Shown here: in pieces, positions 8,939 to 18,337 of the stretch
Layout of the letters: each line of letters starts with the position of its first letter
How positions within the stretch are numbered: position 1 is the first letter of the stretch
Origin: Bacteroidales bacterium SW299
GTDB lineage: Bacteria > Bacteroidota > Bacteroidia > Bacteroidales > Bacteroidaceae
Length of the DNA: 64,000 bases
Assembly: GCA_019550975.1 (NCBI GenBank)
Contig: SDWH01000004.1
Span: 1-64,000 of the forward strand
Reading direction: 5' to 3'
The notes under the pieces: generated by a model
Database searches by the model: none
The model's input: the letters and a program-made list of their open reading frames with translations, nothing else
Told to the model about the DNA's origin: nothing
Program-made: the position numbers and the translations under genes

Positions 8939-9466
8939 TTACACCTTCATCTGCTTCTCAAATCTAAAATATTCATTATGAAAAGGCTCAGGCTGTTGTT
9001 TAACCGCAGGGTCTGCGTGATGTCTGCAAAAGAACTCAACAATGCGGAATCCGCACTTGTTCACATAAAAATGGATGTTGCGCTTTTCAAAGTAGGGCGT
9101 AAAAAGTTCCCAAACGACTGTTTCCGGATACATTTCCTCTATCATCTTCCACACACGTCCGCCCAGCCCTTGGTTATGAAAGCCGGGATAAAAATAAAAC
9201 AAGTCCATGCGATTGCGGAAGCTCTCGGGGTCTATGTGCAATGCAACGCCTCCCGCTCTTCTGCCGTCCACGTAAATGGCGTAAACGGCAGACTTCGGGT
9301 CACGAAGCATTCCATCGATGTCATCATCCTCGAAAAAGTTCCCGTCGCGGGACAGACCGAAGTGCTCGGCGATTGCTATGGAAAACACCTCCTTAACTTC
9401 ATTCCGGAAATCATGAAAATCCGGTTCTGCCAATGCTTGAAAAAATATACTCGTCATTTCTTTCAT
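8939..9466 (-). CDS. GNAT-family N-acetyltransferase
   Basis: A 175-residue GNAT domain protein. The acetyl-CoA pyrophosphate-binding loop is visible as NQGLGGRVWKMIEE, following a beta strand MDLFYFYPGFH, and the C-terminal FYVNKCGFRIVEFF strand-turn is typical of motif B. These enzymes move an acetyl group from acetyl-CoA to an amine; the acceptor cannot be told. It stands alone, between fhs on the same strand and the histidine kinase on the other. Confidence 0.85.
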   Translation of the reverse strand: MKEMTSIFFQALAEPDFHDFRNEVKEVFSIAIAEHFGLSRDGNFFEDDDIDGMLRDPKSAVYAIYVDGRRAGGVALHIDPESFRNRMDLFYFYPGFHNQGLGGRVWKMIEEMYPETVVWELFTPYFEKRNIHFYVNKCGFRIVEFFCRHHADPAVKQQPEPFHNEYFRFEKQMKV

Positions 9467-9738
9467 TTTAAGAGTTCGCCGTACATTTGTACGATAAGCT
9501 CTAAGTTACCAATATGCTATATCCGGCTGTAAAGTTAGCGCAATGCGGAAACTACTCCAAACGCTTTCTGCACGAAACAGAAAAAATCAGGTCCGAAATG
9601 TACCGGCATCCGTCTGAAACGATTGCGCCCGTCGCCTTTAGCCATCAGATTTTCGCGCTTCGCCCTCCATTTATGCGGCTTCACGCAACAGACATTTGAC
9701 GGGGACGGCAAAAACGCTTATCTTGCAGATAAAAAAAG

Positions 9739-10806
9739 ATGAGCGGAATAAAATATGACAACATACAGAACAGGCTGCCGCTGACTGGCATCGTATTCTT
9801 CCTTGCCTATTTCCTGTCCATGCTGACAGACCGGAACTATGCAGCACTGCTTCTGGGCGGCAGACTGTCTTTGGCAAGCTATGTCGCTGACATTGCCGGT
9901 ACATTGCTGACAAGCTTCGTATTTGTGGAACTCTCCATTTTCTACAGCAGATGGCTGTTCCGGTATATCTCCTTTACAGGCAAGCCCTATTGCGGACTGT
10001 TCGTCAAAGCCCTACTTCTGCTTCTGATGAACAACCTGATGGCCTGGTTCTTTTCAACGCTGGGAATAATTTTGTGCGAAGAAAGCCATTCATTTTTCTA
10101 CCAAGGACTATACACTATCAGTGTCATTGCCACCTTCATATCATACCTCTACACCGGCGCGCATTACATGGAATCGGTCATACAGGCGGAACAGCAGAGA
10201 AAAGAACTTGAAATAAGGCTGCTGAAAGAAAAAGAACACGCGGCACAAATGCAGCTGGAGGTTTTGAAGTCACAGATAGACCCGCACTTCATGTTCAACA
10301 ACTTCAGCATCCTTTCCGAACTGATCATGGAAAATCCGATGGCTGCCGACAAGTTTCTTGAACACCTGTCGAATGTCTATCGCTATGTCGTCCAGAATCT
10401 GAAACGGAATACCGTGAGCATTCAAGAAGAGATCACCTTTCTCCGGTCGTATATCTATCTGATAAAGATGAGATATGAAGATGCCGTCTGCATTGCGTTA
10501 GATGAAACGCTAAGCCGGTCGGAAGGGCTGATTCCTCCTGTATGTCTGCAACTGCTGGTGGAGAATGCCATCAAACACAACCGGCTATCGGCTGTCCAGC
10601 CTCTGAAAATATACATTTACCGCGAGAAGAACTATATCGCAGTGGAGAACGACTTACGCCCTATCGCATCCGAATTTGCATCAACCGGAATAGGACTGCA
10701 AAATATCGTGGGACGCTATTTCCTGCTATGCGAAGAAAAGCCGCTCATAGAAAAACAAGAAAACATTTACTGTGTCAAACTTCCCATCATACACGAAACG
10801 CCATGA
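9739..10806 (+). CDS. LytS/YehU-type membrane sensor histidine kinase
   Basis: A 355-residue sensor kinase of the His_kinase (YehU/LytS) type. The first 145 residues form about four membrane helices with short loops and no large sensor domain. A coiled linker (RKELEIRLLKEKEHAAQMQ) leads to the phospho-acceptor region SQIDPHFMFNNFSIL with H183, and the ATPase region has PPVCLQLLVENAIKHN. It shares an ATGA overlap with the LytTR regulator gene, so the two are translated together. The RND genes follow on the same strand, which suggests that this pair controls the efflux system; that is inference. Confidence 0.92.
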   Translation: MSGIKYDNIQNRLPLTGIVFFLAYFLSMLTDRNYAALLLGGRLSLASYVADIAGTLLTSFVFVELSIFYSRWLFRYISFTGKPYCGLFVKALLLLLMNNLMAWFFSTLGIILCEESHSFFYQGLYTISVIATFISYLYTGAHYMESVIQAEQQRKELEIRLLKEKEHAAQMQLEVLKSQIDPHFMFNNFSILSELIMENPMAADKFLEHLSNVYRYVVQNLKRNTVSIQEEITFLRSYIYLIKMRYEDAVCIALDETLSRSEGLIPPVCLQLLVENAIKHNRLSAVQPLKIYIYREKNYIAVENDLRPIASEFASTGIGLQNIVGRYFLLCEEKPLIEKQENIYCVKLPIIHETP

Positions 10807-11564
10807 ACATATTGATTATAGAAGATGAAAAAAGGAATTTCAACCGCCTGAGAAGACTGCTGGAAAGACTGGATACAACCTGCTGCATAGAAGGGCCGCT
10901 GGCAAGCATTGCAGAGTCCGTAGAATGGCTGCACACCCACCCTGCACCGGATCTGATACTGACAGACATCCGCCTGTCCGACGGACTGAGCTTCGATGCC
11001 TTGCGCCAGACAGACACAGCTTCCCCCGTCATTTTCACCACGGCATACGACGAATATGCAATACAGGCTTTCAAGTTCAACAGCTTTGACTACCTGCTGA
11101 AGCCTGTCAGGAGTGATGAACTGGCTGCTGCCATCAATAAAGTGCGCCGCCAATGCGCCGCACCGTCTGCCAGCGGAGAAGAGCTGCGCCAACTGCTGGA
11201 ATATATGCGGAGAAGCAACTATCGCTACCGTGAACGTTTTTTGCTGCCATACCGCGACGGCTATGTGTCGGTGCAGGTGAAAGATATCAGTCACATTGCG
11301 CTGGACGGACGCGCCACACGCCTGTACATGAAAAACGGCACGGCAGAAAGCGTGCCGTACTCATTGGACGAACTGGAAAACCAGCTCAATCCCGATGAGT
11401 TCTTCCGCGTCAACCGCCAGTATCTCATCCGTATAGACAGCATACTGAGCGTAAACAACTGGTTCAATTCCCGGTTGAAAGTGCATCTGAAAAAGTATCC
11501 CGGCGAAGAAATTGTTGTAAGCCGCGAACGGGCAACGGCCCTGAAGGAGTGGCTGGACAGGTAA
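10803..11564 (+). CDS. LytTR-family response regulator
   Basis: A 253-residue response regulator: receiver domain at about 1-120 with acidic pocket E7/D8, phospho-acceptor D55 (DLILTDIRLSDG), T-T-A-Y and K in LLKPV, then a LytTR DNA-binding domain (about 148-253, ending in YPGEEIVVSRERATALKEWL). The ATG at 10803 overlaps the kinase stop (ATGA) and gives a receiver domain of exactly normal start; the longer frame upstream is only the overlap with the kinase gene. LytTR domains bind short direct repeats near promoters. The 216 bases between this gene and the adaptor gene contain no gene and may hold its target. Confidence 0.93.
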   Translation: MNILIIEDEKRNFNRLRRLLERLDTTCCIEGPLASIAESVEWLHTHPAPDLILTDIRLSDGLSFDALRQTDTASPVIFTTAYDEYAIQAFKFNSFDYLLKPVRSDELAAAINKVRRQCAAPSASGEELRQLLEYMRRSNYRYRERFLLPYRDGYVSVQVKDISHIALDGRATRLYMKNGTAESVPYSLDELENQLNPDEFFRVNRQYLIRIDSILSVNNWFNSRLKVHLKKYPGEEIVVSRERATALKEWLDR

Positions 11565-11780
11565 AGCATGACAAAAAGAGTCCGCTCCCGGCAAAAGAGA
11601 AAATGACTGTCAGCCCAAGCAGGATATTCTGCGCCTCAAGAATACTTTTTGCCGCTTCAAGCCTCCCGGTCTTGCAAAAGGAAGCATCCAGCCTTTCCTT
11701 TGCAAAAAAACAGAACGGTACCGGCAAAAAGGCCAGCCGCACAGAACAAAATCAAAGCAACCATTAATACATCTTACAGA

Positions 11781-12899
11781 ATGAACAGAAAAACGACGTA
11801 TGTTTTCACCGTTGCATGTGTGATGCTCCTCGCTTCCTGCAAAGACAAGAAAAAAGCCGAAACGTACACGGCATATAGAGTGGCCACTCTTTCGCCTACA
11901 TCTGTCGAAATCGAAGAGTCTTATTCCGCTTCCATACAGGGAAGACAGGACATCGACATCTATCCGCAAGTGCCGGGCACAATCACCCGGCTCTGCGTAA
12001 AAGAAGGACAGCAGGTGCGGAAAGGACAAGTGCTGTTCGTCATCGACCAAGTGCCTTACCGCGCAACATGGAACAAAGCCGTGGCAGATGTACATGCGGC
12101 CGAAGCACAAGCCAGAACCGCCCGGCTGGAATATCGGAGCAAACAGGTGCTGTTCGACAAGCAAGTGATATCGGAATACGAACTGACTACCGCAAAAAAT
12201 GCGCTGGACGCAGCCGAAGCTATGCTTGAGCAGATGAAGGCACTGGAACAGAGCGCACGCAACAACCTGTCGTACACTGAAGTGAAAAGCCCGTCGGACG
12301 GCATGGTGGGCACATTGCCCTACCGCACAGGCGCACTCGTCAGCTCGTCCATCCCTCAGCCGCTGACTACCGTTTCAGACAACAGCGAAACGTATGTCTA
12401 TTTCTCGCTCACCGAAAACCGCCTGCGCTCCATGCTTCGCCGATACGGCTCTTTAGACAAAACGATAAACGAGATGCCCGCCATCGGCCTGCAACTCAAC
12501 GACGGCACACTGTATCCGGAAAAGGGACGCATCAGAAGCATCAGCGGCATCATCAACAAGCAGACAGGGACCGTGTCTGTATGCGGCGTTTTTCCCAATA
12601 CCGGCAAACTGCTGCTGAGCGGCGGAATCGGCAATGTCATCATTCCGCACAAAGAAGAGGAGGTCATCGTCATACCCCAGACAGCCACAACCGAATTGCA
12701 GGACAAGATTCTGGTTTACAAAGTGTCGGAAAGCGGACATAAAGAAAAAACGATTTCGTCCGTAGAACTGACCGTAGAGAAACTGAACGACGGCAAACTC
12801 TACATTGTCCGTTCAGGACTTTCGGCTGGAGATGTAATTGTAACCGAAGGCGCGGGACTGCTGCGCGACGGGATGAAGATAAACATAAAAGAAGAATGA
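11781..12899 (+). CDS. RND efflux periplasmic adaptor (membrane fusion) lipoprotein
   Basis: A 372-residue HlyD/AcrA-type adaptor. The start at 11781 gives a proper lipoprotein signal (TVACVMLLASC, Cys at about 20); the longer in-frame ORF upstream lacks one. After that come the barrel-sandwich halves (IDIYPQVPGTITRLCVKEGQQVRKGQVLFVID in pieces from about 55), an alpha hairpin (VHAAEAQARTARLEY to LEQMKALEQSARNN), the second lipoyl half (KSPSDGMVGTLPY) and a beta-barrel/membrane-proximal domain. It bridges the inner-membrane pump encoded 19 bases downstream to an outer-membrane channel. Confidence 0.93.
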   Translation: MNRKTTYVFTVACVMLLASCKDKKKAETYTAYRVATLSPTSVEIEESYSASIQGRQDIDIYPQVPGTITRLCVKEGQQVRKGQVLFVIDQVPYRATWNKAVADVHAAEAQARTARLEYRSKQVLFDKQVISEYELTTAKNALDAAEAMLEQMKALEQSARNNLSYTEVKSPSDGMVGTLPYRTGALVSSSIPQPLTTVSDNSETYVYFSLTENRLRSMLRRYGSLDKTINEMPAIGLQLNDGTLYPEKGRIRSISGIINKQTGTVSVCGVFPNTGKLLLSGGIGNVIIPHKEEEVIVIPQTATTELQDKILVYKVSESGHKEKTISSVELTVEKLNDGKLYIVRSGLSAGDVIVTEGAGLLRDGMKINIKEE

Positions 12900-12918
12900 C
12901 TTTCGGAAAATTAAACAT

Positions 12919-15900
12919 ATGAATCTCAGATATTTCATAGACCGGCCGGTGCTCTCAGCCGTCCTTTCTGCAGCAATTGTGCTGATGGGAGTCATCTCCA
13001 TCTTCAACCTCCCCGTAGAACAGTACCCCGACATCGCACCGCCCACCATCCAAGTATACACCAACTACCCCGGAGCCAACGCAGAAACGGTGCAGAAAGC
13101 GGTCATCATTCCGCTGGAGGAGTCCATCAACGGCGTAGAAGACATGACCTACATCACGTCTACCGCCTCCAACAACGGCGATGCCACGATAAACATCTAC
13201 TTCAAGCAAGGAAGCAGCCCCGACATGGCTGCCGTGAACGTGCAGAACCGAGTTGCCACTGCACAGAGCCTGCTGCCAGCCGAAGTGACCAAGATAGGCG
13301 TGACCACCATGAAGCAGCAGAACGCCGAACTGAAAACCTTCGCCCTGTATTCACGCGACGGCAAATACGACCTCCAGTTTCTGAACAACTACATGAAGAT
13401 CAACGTAGAGCCGCGCATCAAGCGCATTGGCGGCGTAGGCAACATGATGCTGTTCGGAAGCAACTATGCCATGCGAATCTGGATGAAGCCGGACAAGATG
13501 GCGCAATACAAGCTCATCCCCTCCGATATCACCGCGGTGCTGGAGAAGCAGAATATCGAAGCCGCCACCGGCGCTTTCGGCGAAAACCATGACAACGCCT
13601 ACCAGTATACGATGAAATACAGGGGACGCTATTCCACACCCGAAGAATTCAGCGAACTGGTCATCCGCTCCCTGCCAAACGGAGAGGTGCTCCGCCTGAA
13701 AGAAGTGGCAGACATACGGCTGGGCGACGAAGCCTACAACTATTCGACCGGAATGAACGGAAAGCCTGCGGCTTTGGCCATGGTTTACCAGAAAGCCGGA
13801 ACAAACGCTTCGGAAACCATCAACGAGATAGACGCGGTACTGGCAGAAATCGGCAAAGACTTGCCGCAGGGGATGGAGTTTGTCACGCTGAGCGATACGA
13901 ACCTTTTTCTGAAAGCCTCGGTCAAGGTGGTACTGAAAACCCTGTTCGAGGCAATCCTGCTGGTGATAATGGTGGTCTACATATTCCTTCAAGACATCCG
14001 CTCCACACTTATCCCCACCATCGGAGTCGCGGTTTCCATTGTCGGCACGTTCGCCTTCATGTCGGCCGCCGGATTCTCCGTCAATCTGCTGACCTTGTTC
14101 GCACTGGTCCTTGCCATCGGCACGGTGGTAGACGATGCCATCATCGTAGTGGAAGCTGTGCAGGCCCGGTTCGATGCAGGCTATCATTCTTCCTATATGG
14201 CAGCCAACGATGCCATGCGCGGCGTATCGTCGGCTATCCTCACGTCAACGCTGATATTCATGGCCGTTTTCATTCCCGTTTCTCTGATGGGAGGGACATC
14301 CGGAGAATTTTACAAGCAATTCGGAATCACGATGGCGGTAGCTGTCGGCATTTCGGCCGTCAATGCCTTCACGCTTTCACCGGCACTCTGCGCGCTGATG
14401 CTCCGTCCGTATAAGGACGAAAAAGGAAATACAAAGACTAACTTTGCCGCACGGTTCCGCAAAGCATTCAATACGTCGTTCGAGGTTCTGACCGAACGGT
14501 ACATGCGCTCTGTACTCTTCTTCGTCAAGCGGAAATGGCTGATGTGGAGCACGATCTTCGCCTCCATCCTGCTGCTTGCATTTCTGATGCGGACCACAAA
14601 GACAGGGCTGATTCCCGATGAAGACACAGGCACTGTGATGATAAGCATGAATGCCAAGCCGGGCACATCCATGAGAGAAAGCCAGCGCATCATGGAGGAG
14701 GTAAACAGCCATCTGTCACAAATTCCGGGCATAAGCTATCATGCCAACGTAGCGGGGTATTCTTTCAACGGAGCCGGTCCGTCAATGGGCATGTGGTTTA
14801 TCTCGCTCAGACATTGGAACGAAAGGAAAGAAGAAGGACAGTCGGCACGCGAAATCATTGACCAGATCTATGCGTTCGCTCCCCAGGTGCCTGACGCATC
14901 ACTCTTTGCCATGACCCCGCCCATGATTCCGGGCTACGGCATGGGAAGCGGATTTGAACTTTACCCGCAAGACAAGCTGTCGGGCAGCCTGGACAACTTC
15001 AAACAGGTGGCAGACCGGTTCGTTGCGGCCTTGAACCAACGGCCGGAAATTGAAATGGCCTATTCTTCTTTTGAAACAAACTATCCGCAATATTGGGTAG
15101 ACATCGATGCCGCCAAATGCGAACGGGCCGGCATTTCGACCAATGAAATTCTGGAAACTTTGTCGGGATATTATGGCGGAAGCTATGTGTCTAACTTCAA
15201 CCGCTTCTCAAAGGTGTACAGGGTGCAGATACAGGCAGCGCCAAACTACCGCGTCACTCCCGAATCGCTGAACCATATCTATGTCCGTGCAGGGAACGAA
15301 ATGACGCCGCTGTCCCAGTTTGTCAAACTGACCAAGACATACGGGCCGCAGGACATGTCGCGCTTCAACCTTTACAGTTCCATTCCCGTCAACGGAACGC
15401 CGGCTTCCGGATACAGTTCAGGAGATGCGCTAAAGGCAGTACGCGAAACAGCCGAACAGCTATTGCCGGCCAATTACGGTTATGAATTCGGCGGAGTATC
15501 GCGTGAAGAAAGCCAGACAACGAACAATGTGCCCATCATATTCACGATCTGCCTGATACTGATCTATCTGATACTGTGCGCACTGTATGAGAGTTTCCTC
15601 ATCCCCTTCTCCATCCTGCTGTCTGTACCATGCGGTTTGTCGGGCAGCTTCCTGTTCGCACAGCTCCTTGATCTCGAGAACAATATCTACATGCAGACCG
15701 GACTGATCATGCTCATCGGCCTGCTAGCCAAAACCGCTATCCTGCAAACGGAATACGCTGTCAAGCGCCGTCAGGCCGGAATGACGCTGGTACAGGCTGC
15801 TTATATCGCTGCCAAAGACCGTCTGCGACCCATACTGATGACCGTGCTTGCCATGATATTCGGCCTTTTACCTTTGATGACAGCACACGGAGTTGGAGCG

Positions 15901-16095
15901 AACGGCTGCCGGTCGCTGGCTTCTGGCGTAGTGGGAGGCATACTGGCAGGCACGCTGGCGCTGCTGATGTTCGTGCCGGTGCTTTTTATTGTCTTCCAGT
16001 ACTTGCAAGAGAAGATACGTCCTGTGCAGATGCCCCGGAAAGGACCGGACTGGGCCATACAAATGGAACTGGAGAAGATTGAAAAGGAAAAATAA
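12919..16095 (+). CDS. RND efflux pump, HAE1/AcrB type inner-membrane subunit
   Basis: A 1058-residue proton-driven exporter of the hydrophobe/amphiphile efflux family. It begins MNLRYFIDRPVLSAVLSAAI and has the usual two halves, each with a large periplasmic loop followed by membrane helices. The proton-relay aspartate pair is visible as D405-D406 (GTVVDDAIIVVEAV), and GIMLVGLLAKTAIL-like LIGLLAKTAILQTE marks the second half. Substrates cannot be inferred. It sits in an operon with the adaptor, but no TolC-like outer-membrane factor follows; the cell must supply one from elsewhere. Upstream two-component genes probably regulate it. Confidence 0.95.
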   Translation: MNLRYFIDRPVLSAVLSAAIVLMGVISIFNLPVEQYPDIAPPTIQVYTNYPGANAETVQKAVIIPLEESINGVEDMTYITSTASNNGDATINIYFKQGSSPDMAAVNVQNRVATAQSLLPAEVTKIGVTTMKQQNAELKTFALYSRDGKYDLQFLNNYMKINVEPRIKRIGGVGNMMLFGSNYAMRIWMKPDKMAQYKLIPSDITAVLEKQNIEAATGAFGENHDNAYQYTMKYRGRYSTPEEFSELVIRSLPNGEVLRLKEVADIRLGDEAYNYSTGMNGKPAALAMVYQKAGTNASETINEIDAVLAEIGKDLPQGMEFVTLSDTNLFLKASVKVVLKTLFEAILLVIMVVYIFLQDIRSTLIPTIGVAVSIVGTFAFMSAAGFSVNLLTLFALVLAIGTVVDDAIIVVEAVQARFDAGYHSSYMAANDAMRGVSSAILTSTLIFMAVFIPVSLMGGTSGEFYKQFGITMAVAVGISAVNAFTLSPALCALMLRPYKDEKGNTKTNFAARFRKAFNTSFEVLTERYMRSVLFFVKRKWLMWSTIFASILLLAFLMRTTKTGLIPDEDTGTVMISMNAKPGTSMRESQRIMEEVNSHLSQIPGISYHANVAGYSFNGAGPSMGMWFISLRHWNERKEEGQSAREIIDQIYAFAPQVPDASLFAMTPPMIPGYGMGSGFELYPQDKLSGSLDNFKQVADRFVAALNQRPEIEMAYSSFETNYPQYWVDIDAAKCERAGISTNEILETLSGYYGGSYVSNFNRFSKVYRVQIQAAPNYRVTPESLNHIYVRAGNEMTPLSQFVKLTKTYGPQDMSRFNLYSSIPVNGTPASGYSSGDALKAVRETAEQLLPANYGYEFGGVSREESQTTNNVPIIFTICLILIYLILCALYESFLIPFSILLSVPCGLSGSFLFAQLLDLENNIYMQTGLIMLIGLLAKTAILQTEYAVKRRQAGMTLVQAAYIAAKDRLRPILMTVLAMIFGLLPLMTAHGVGANGCRSLASGVVGGILAGTLALLMFVPVLFIVFQYLQEKIRPVQMPRKGPDWAIQMELEKIEKEK

Positions 16096-16120
16096 CCGTT
16101 CGGAAACCGCACGCCGCATG

Positions 16121-16165
16121 TTGCCTGCGGAACGACTCGCCGCATGGAGGCCATTCCGCAGGCAA
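16121..16165 (+). terminator. Hairpin after the RND operon
   Basis: Perfect 12-base inverted repeat (TTGCCTGCGGAA at 16121-16132 and its complement at 16154-16165) starting 26 bases after the RND stop. No T-run follows, so termination may be Rho-dependent or the stem may protect the mRNA 3' end. Confidence 0.5.
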
Positions 16166-16239
16166 ACCGCACTACCGACAAGGGTTCATTACGAAAAACG
16201 CAAAAGCAAAGCAAAGCCTTCGCGCAAAAGAGTCAGTCT

Positions 16240-16325
16240 TCTGCCTGAAGATCTGTATCTCCAGATTAAAGATGTATATCTCCAGACTGGAGATTTGCAT
16301 CTCTAGCCTGGAGATACAGATTTTT
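16240..16325. repeat. Tandem 21-bp repeat with palindromic units (copy A of a dispersed repeat)
   Basis: About four degenerate units of 21 bp built around TATCTCCAG-N-CTGGAGAT, so that each unit boundary is itself near-palindromic. A clearly related array lies at about 61690-61795; the last 45 or so bases of the two arrays are nearly the same. It is non-coding, between the RND operon and the PepSY-like gene. Together with the flanking hairpins it fills the gap 16096-16408. Confidence 0.75.
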
Positions 16326-16337
16326 CCGGCATAAAAA

Positions 16338-16384
16338 GCACAGTGCATCATGGAGGCTGTTGTTTTTTCCATGATACGCTGTGC
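16338..16384 (-). terminator. Rho-independent terminator of the PepSY-like gene
   Basis: Arms 16338-16354 and 16368-16384 pair at 15 of 17 positions (the exceptions are G-T wobbles). On the minus strand the stem is followed at once by TTTTTATG. It lies 25 bases beyond the stop codon of the gene at 16409. Confidence 0.8.
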
Positions 16385-16408
16385 CCTCTGCAGCAGACAA
16401 ATGACGTG

Positions 16409-16846
16409 TCAGTCGTCGATGTCGATAACGCGCATCTGGCTGTCGAAAGTGATTTCCCAGCGGTTGGAGAGCTTCACTTCATAGTTGCTGCGGTCACGCT
16501 CGATAGACAGGATCCGGGCGTCGGGATAGTTGCTCTGCACGTAGCTCTTGATCCCCTGAGGAACAATCGCTGAAGGAACTCCGTTGACCTTGCAGCTAAC
16601 TTCCGTCCAGTCGCCAGACTTGTCGAACTCAACCTTTTCGCCGGTCGTGAAGATCACGTCGTAACTCTTGCTGAACAGATCCGTTTCCTGCTTGGCCAAA
16701 GCAACCTTCGAACTCTTGAAATAAGTCGAAAGGAAGGTCTGAGCCTTAGTAGGCAACTGACCGATCTGGATGGGCTTGTCATTGTCGGCAAAGGCGATTC
16801 CGGACATCACGAACACACTCACTAAAAATAATGCTAACTTTTTCAT
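16409..16846 (-). CDS. Periplasmic PepSY-like domain protein
   Basis: A 145-residue secreted protein: Sec signal peptide (MKKLALFLVSVFVMSGIAFA, cleavage after the AFA) followed by two PepSY-like repeats, the first around IGQLPTKAQTFLSTYF and the second around VPQGIKSYVQSNYPDARIL, each ending in the KVEFD / WEITFD beta strand. Proteins of this kind are common in Bacteroides, are often found one per locus, and have no agreed function. The start at 16846 is chosen because it creates the signal peptide; the open frame extends further upstream to 17059 without one. It has its own terminator. Confidence 0.82.
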   Translation of the reverse strand: MKKLALFLVSVFVMSGIAFADNDKPIQIGQLPTKAQTFLSTYFKSSKVALAKQETDLFSKSYDVIFTTGEKVEFDKSGDWTEVSCKVNGVPSAIVPQGIKSYVQSNYPDARILSIERDRSNYEVKLSNRWEITFDSQMRVIDIDD

Positions 16847-16977
16847 AAGGCTTATTCCTTTTAGGGTTATACATTTGTTGCATTTTTCTAATGCAAAGAT
16901 GCGGACAGAATCTGAAAACTTTCTGAACAATGCGGATTTTGTCGAAAAAAATCTGGCATTAAAACCAAAATAAACTA

Positions 16978-16995
16978 AGAAACTGTTTTGAATTT
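16978..16995 (+). repeat. Left copy of an 18-bp inverted repeat flanking the mobile element
   Basis: AGAAACTGTTTTGAATTT, whose exact reverse complement occurs at 32067-32084, just outside the other end of the mobilizable element. The pair may be the terminal inverted repeats of a small MITE- or IS-like sequence of a few hundred bases into which the larger element integrated. Confidence 0.65.
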
Positions 16996-17374
16996 CTCCA
17001 AAAAGTTTTTCTGATACTGTATTTAGAAGCGTAGAACAACCAAAAACAATCAGAAGCATCCAAGCGTAAACCTTTAATTATCAGTACATTCTAAAAATTA
17101 ACACTTTTCGGCTGCTTTTTGTCGCTTCCCAAATTTCCACATATTTTTGATACATATTTCTGACGTGGAGAATTTGCGAAGCTTATTTTTTGTCACATCG
17201 TGTAGGTAGTTGACAAGGGTTTACAACCGTTTACGATGGACGACAAAATCCGCACCGATATGCAGCGATAGTCACATCGTGCAGAAAGGCGACAACGGTT
17301 GACTGCCGTTTACATCCGTTCACCACTTCGGAGATACATAGTTGAAGAACTGAACGAGTAAACGATAAAGCAGT
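16996..17374. other. Intergenic region with left element end and repeats
   Basis: Holds the left attachment-site candidate (17153-17164) and a pair of direct repeats starting GTCACATCGTG at 17192 and 17271 (79 bp apart), each followed about 15 bases on by GACAA-x-GGTT and CCGTTTACA-like words. Repeats of this layout near an integrase gene are often its arm-type or excisionase binding sites. No gene seen. Confidence 0.5.
17153..17164 (+). other. Candidate left attachment site (attL core)
   Basis: CATATTTCTGAC, repeated in the same orientation at 31871-31882. It lies about 220 bases before the first gene of the element and beside short direct repeats. Assignment rests on the repeat alone. Confidence 0.4.
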
Positions 17375-18316
17375 ATGAAGACAACCAAGAAATGCCAATT
17401 TTGCGGCAAGTCCTTTGTAACCCGGAGCGGTATGCAAAGGTATTGCAGCGAGGCTTGTCAGGCGGAAGCCAAACGAGCCAGAGTGATGCAGAAGAACAAC
17501 CTCTTCAAAGTCGCCCAGCCTTTGATGGAGATACAGCATCAGGAGTATCTCACCTTTTCCAAAGCAGCCATCCTCATGGGCTGTTCCCGTCAGTACATTT
17601 ACAAACTCGTAGCCCTCGGCAAACTGAAAGCCTCACGCATCAGCAACCGCATGGCATTCATCCGCAGAGCCGACATCGAACAAATGTTGGAAGGCAATCC
17701 CTATCACCGCATCCTGCCCGGCAGCACCTCCGCACCGAGGAAGTCCGCTTCATCATCCCTGCCAGCCAAAAGAGAAATAAGGGAAAAGGAAAGCGATGAA
17801 GTGCTTGACTTCTATTCGGGCGAGGAGGTGATGTCCCTTTTTAAGGTAAAGCAGTCATGGCTTTACACTTCAGCCAAGCGCAACCATATCCCCATCTGCC
17901 GTATCGCAGGAAAGAACTATTACAGCAAGAAGCATATTGACGAGTTTTTCGGTGTGGCTGTTGATATTAGCGAGATTACCGACTGGCTTCTGACCGAAGA
18001 GGTGGAGGAACTGTTCGGCATGAAGCCTACCGCACTCCGTGCTTACACCTACCGCCATAAGATACCCACCAAAAGAGAGTACGGACGTACCTATTACTCC
18101 AAATCCCATTTGGACGAGCTTCGCAGAACCGACCTCGTAAACGATGAACGCTATTACACCGTGGAGCAGGTGCAGCAGATTTACGGGCTATCCTCCGCTA
18201 ACATCTGCCATATCGTCAAGGTGAAGCATATTGAGAAGATAAAGGTGGGTGTGAAAAACCTGCTTTTGCGCTCCGATGTGGAGCGTGTCATGGCGGAAAG
18301 GAACAAACAACCGTGA
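17375..18316 (+). CDS. Zinc-finger and multi-HTH DNA-binding protein of the mobile element
   Basis: A 313-residue DNA-binding protein. The N-terminus has a four-cysteine cluster (C7, C10, C24, C28) like a small zinc ribbon, then three or more winged/MerR-like helix-turn-helix modules of the excisionase (HTH_17) kind: LTFSKAAILMGCSRQYIYKLV near 55, EEVMSLFKVKQSWLYTSAKRN near 150, EEVEELFGMKPTALRAYTYRH near 205 and VEQVQQIYGLSSANICHIVK near 265. Such proteins are encoded directly upstream of integrases on Bacteroides mobilizable elements, and may act in excision or control. That role is inference. Confidence 0.8.
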   Translation: MKTTKKCQFCGKSFVTRSGMQRYCSEACQAEAKRARVMQKNNLFKVAQPLMEIQHQEYLTFSKAAILMGCSRQYIYKLVALGKLKASRISNRMAFIRRADIEQMLEGNPYHRILPGSTSAPRKSASSSLPAKREIREKESDEVLDFYSGEEVMSLFKVKQSWLYTSAKRNHIPICRIAGKNYYSKKHIDEFFGVAVDISEITDWLLTEEVEELFGMKPTALRAYTYRHKIPTKREYGRTYYSKSHLDELRRTDLVNDERYYTVEQVQQIYGLSSANICHIVKVKHIEKIKVGVKNLLLRSDVERVMAERNKQP

Positions 18317-18337
18317 AAAACCTGCTTTATCGAGAAA

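Noticed and set aside
10542-10802. Upstream extension of the LytTR regulator
   Set aside because: It overlaps the kinase gene in another frame; the ATG at 10803 gives a normal receiver domain.
11649-11780. Upstream extension of the RND adaptor
   Set aside because: It would hide the lipoprotein signal that starts at 11781.
16240-16325. CRISPR array
   Set aside because: The 21-bp units are contiguous with no spacers, are themselves palindromic, and no cas gene is nearby.
16847-17059. Longer N-terminus for the PepSY-like protein
   Set aside because: The extension would bury a good signal peptide inside the chain and covers the leader region.
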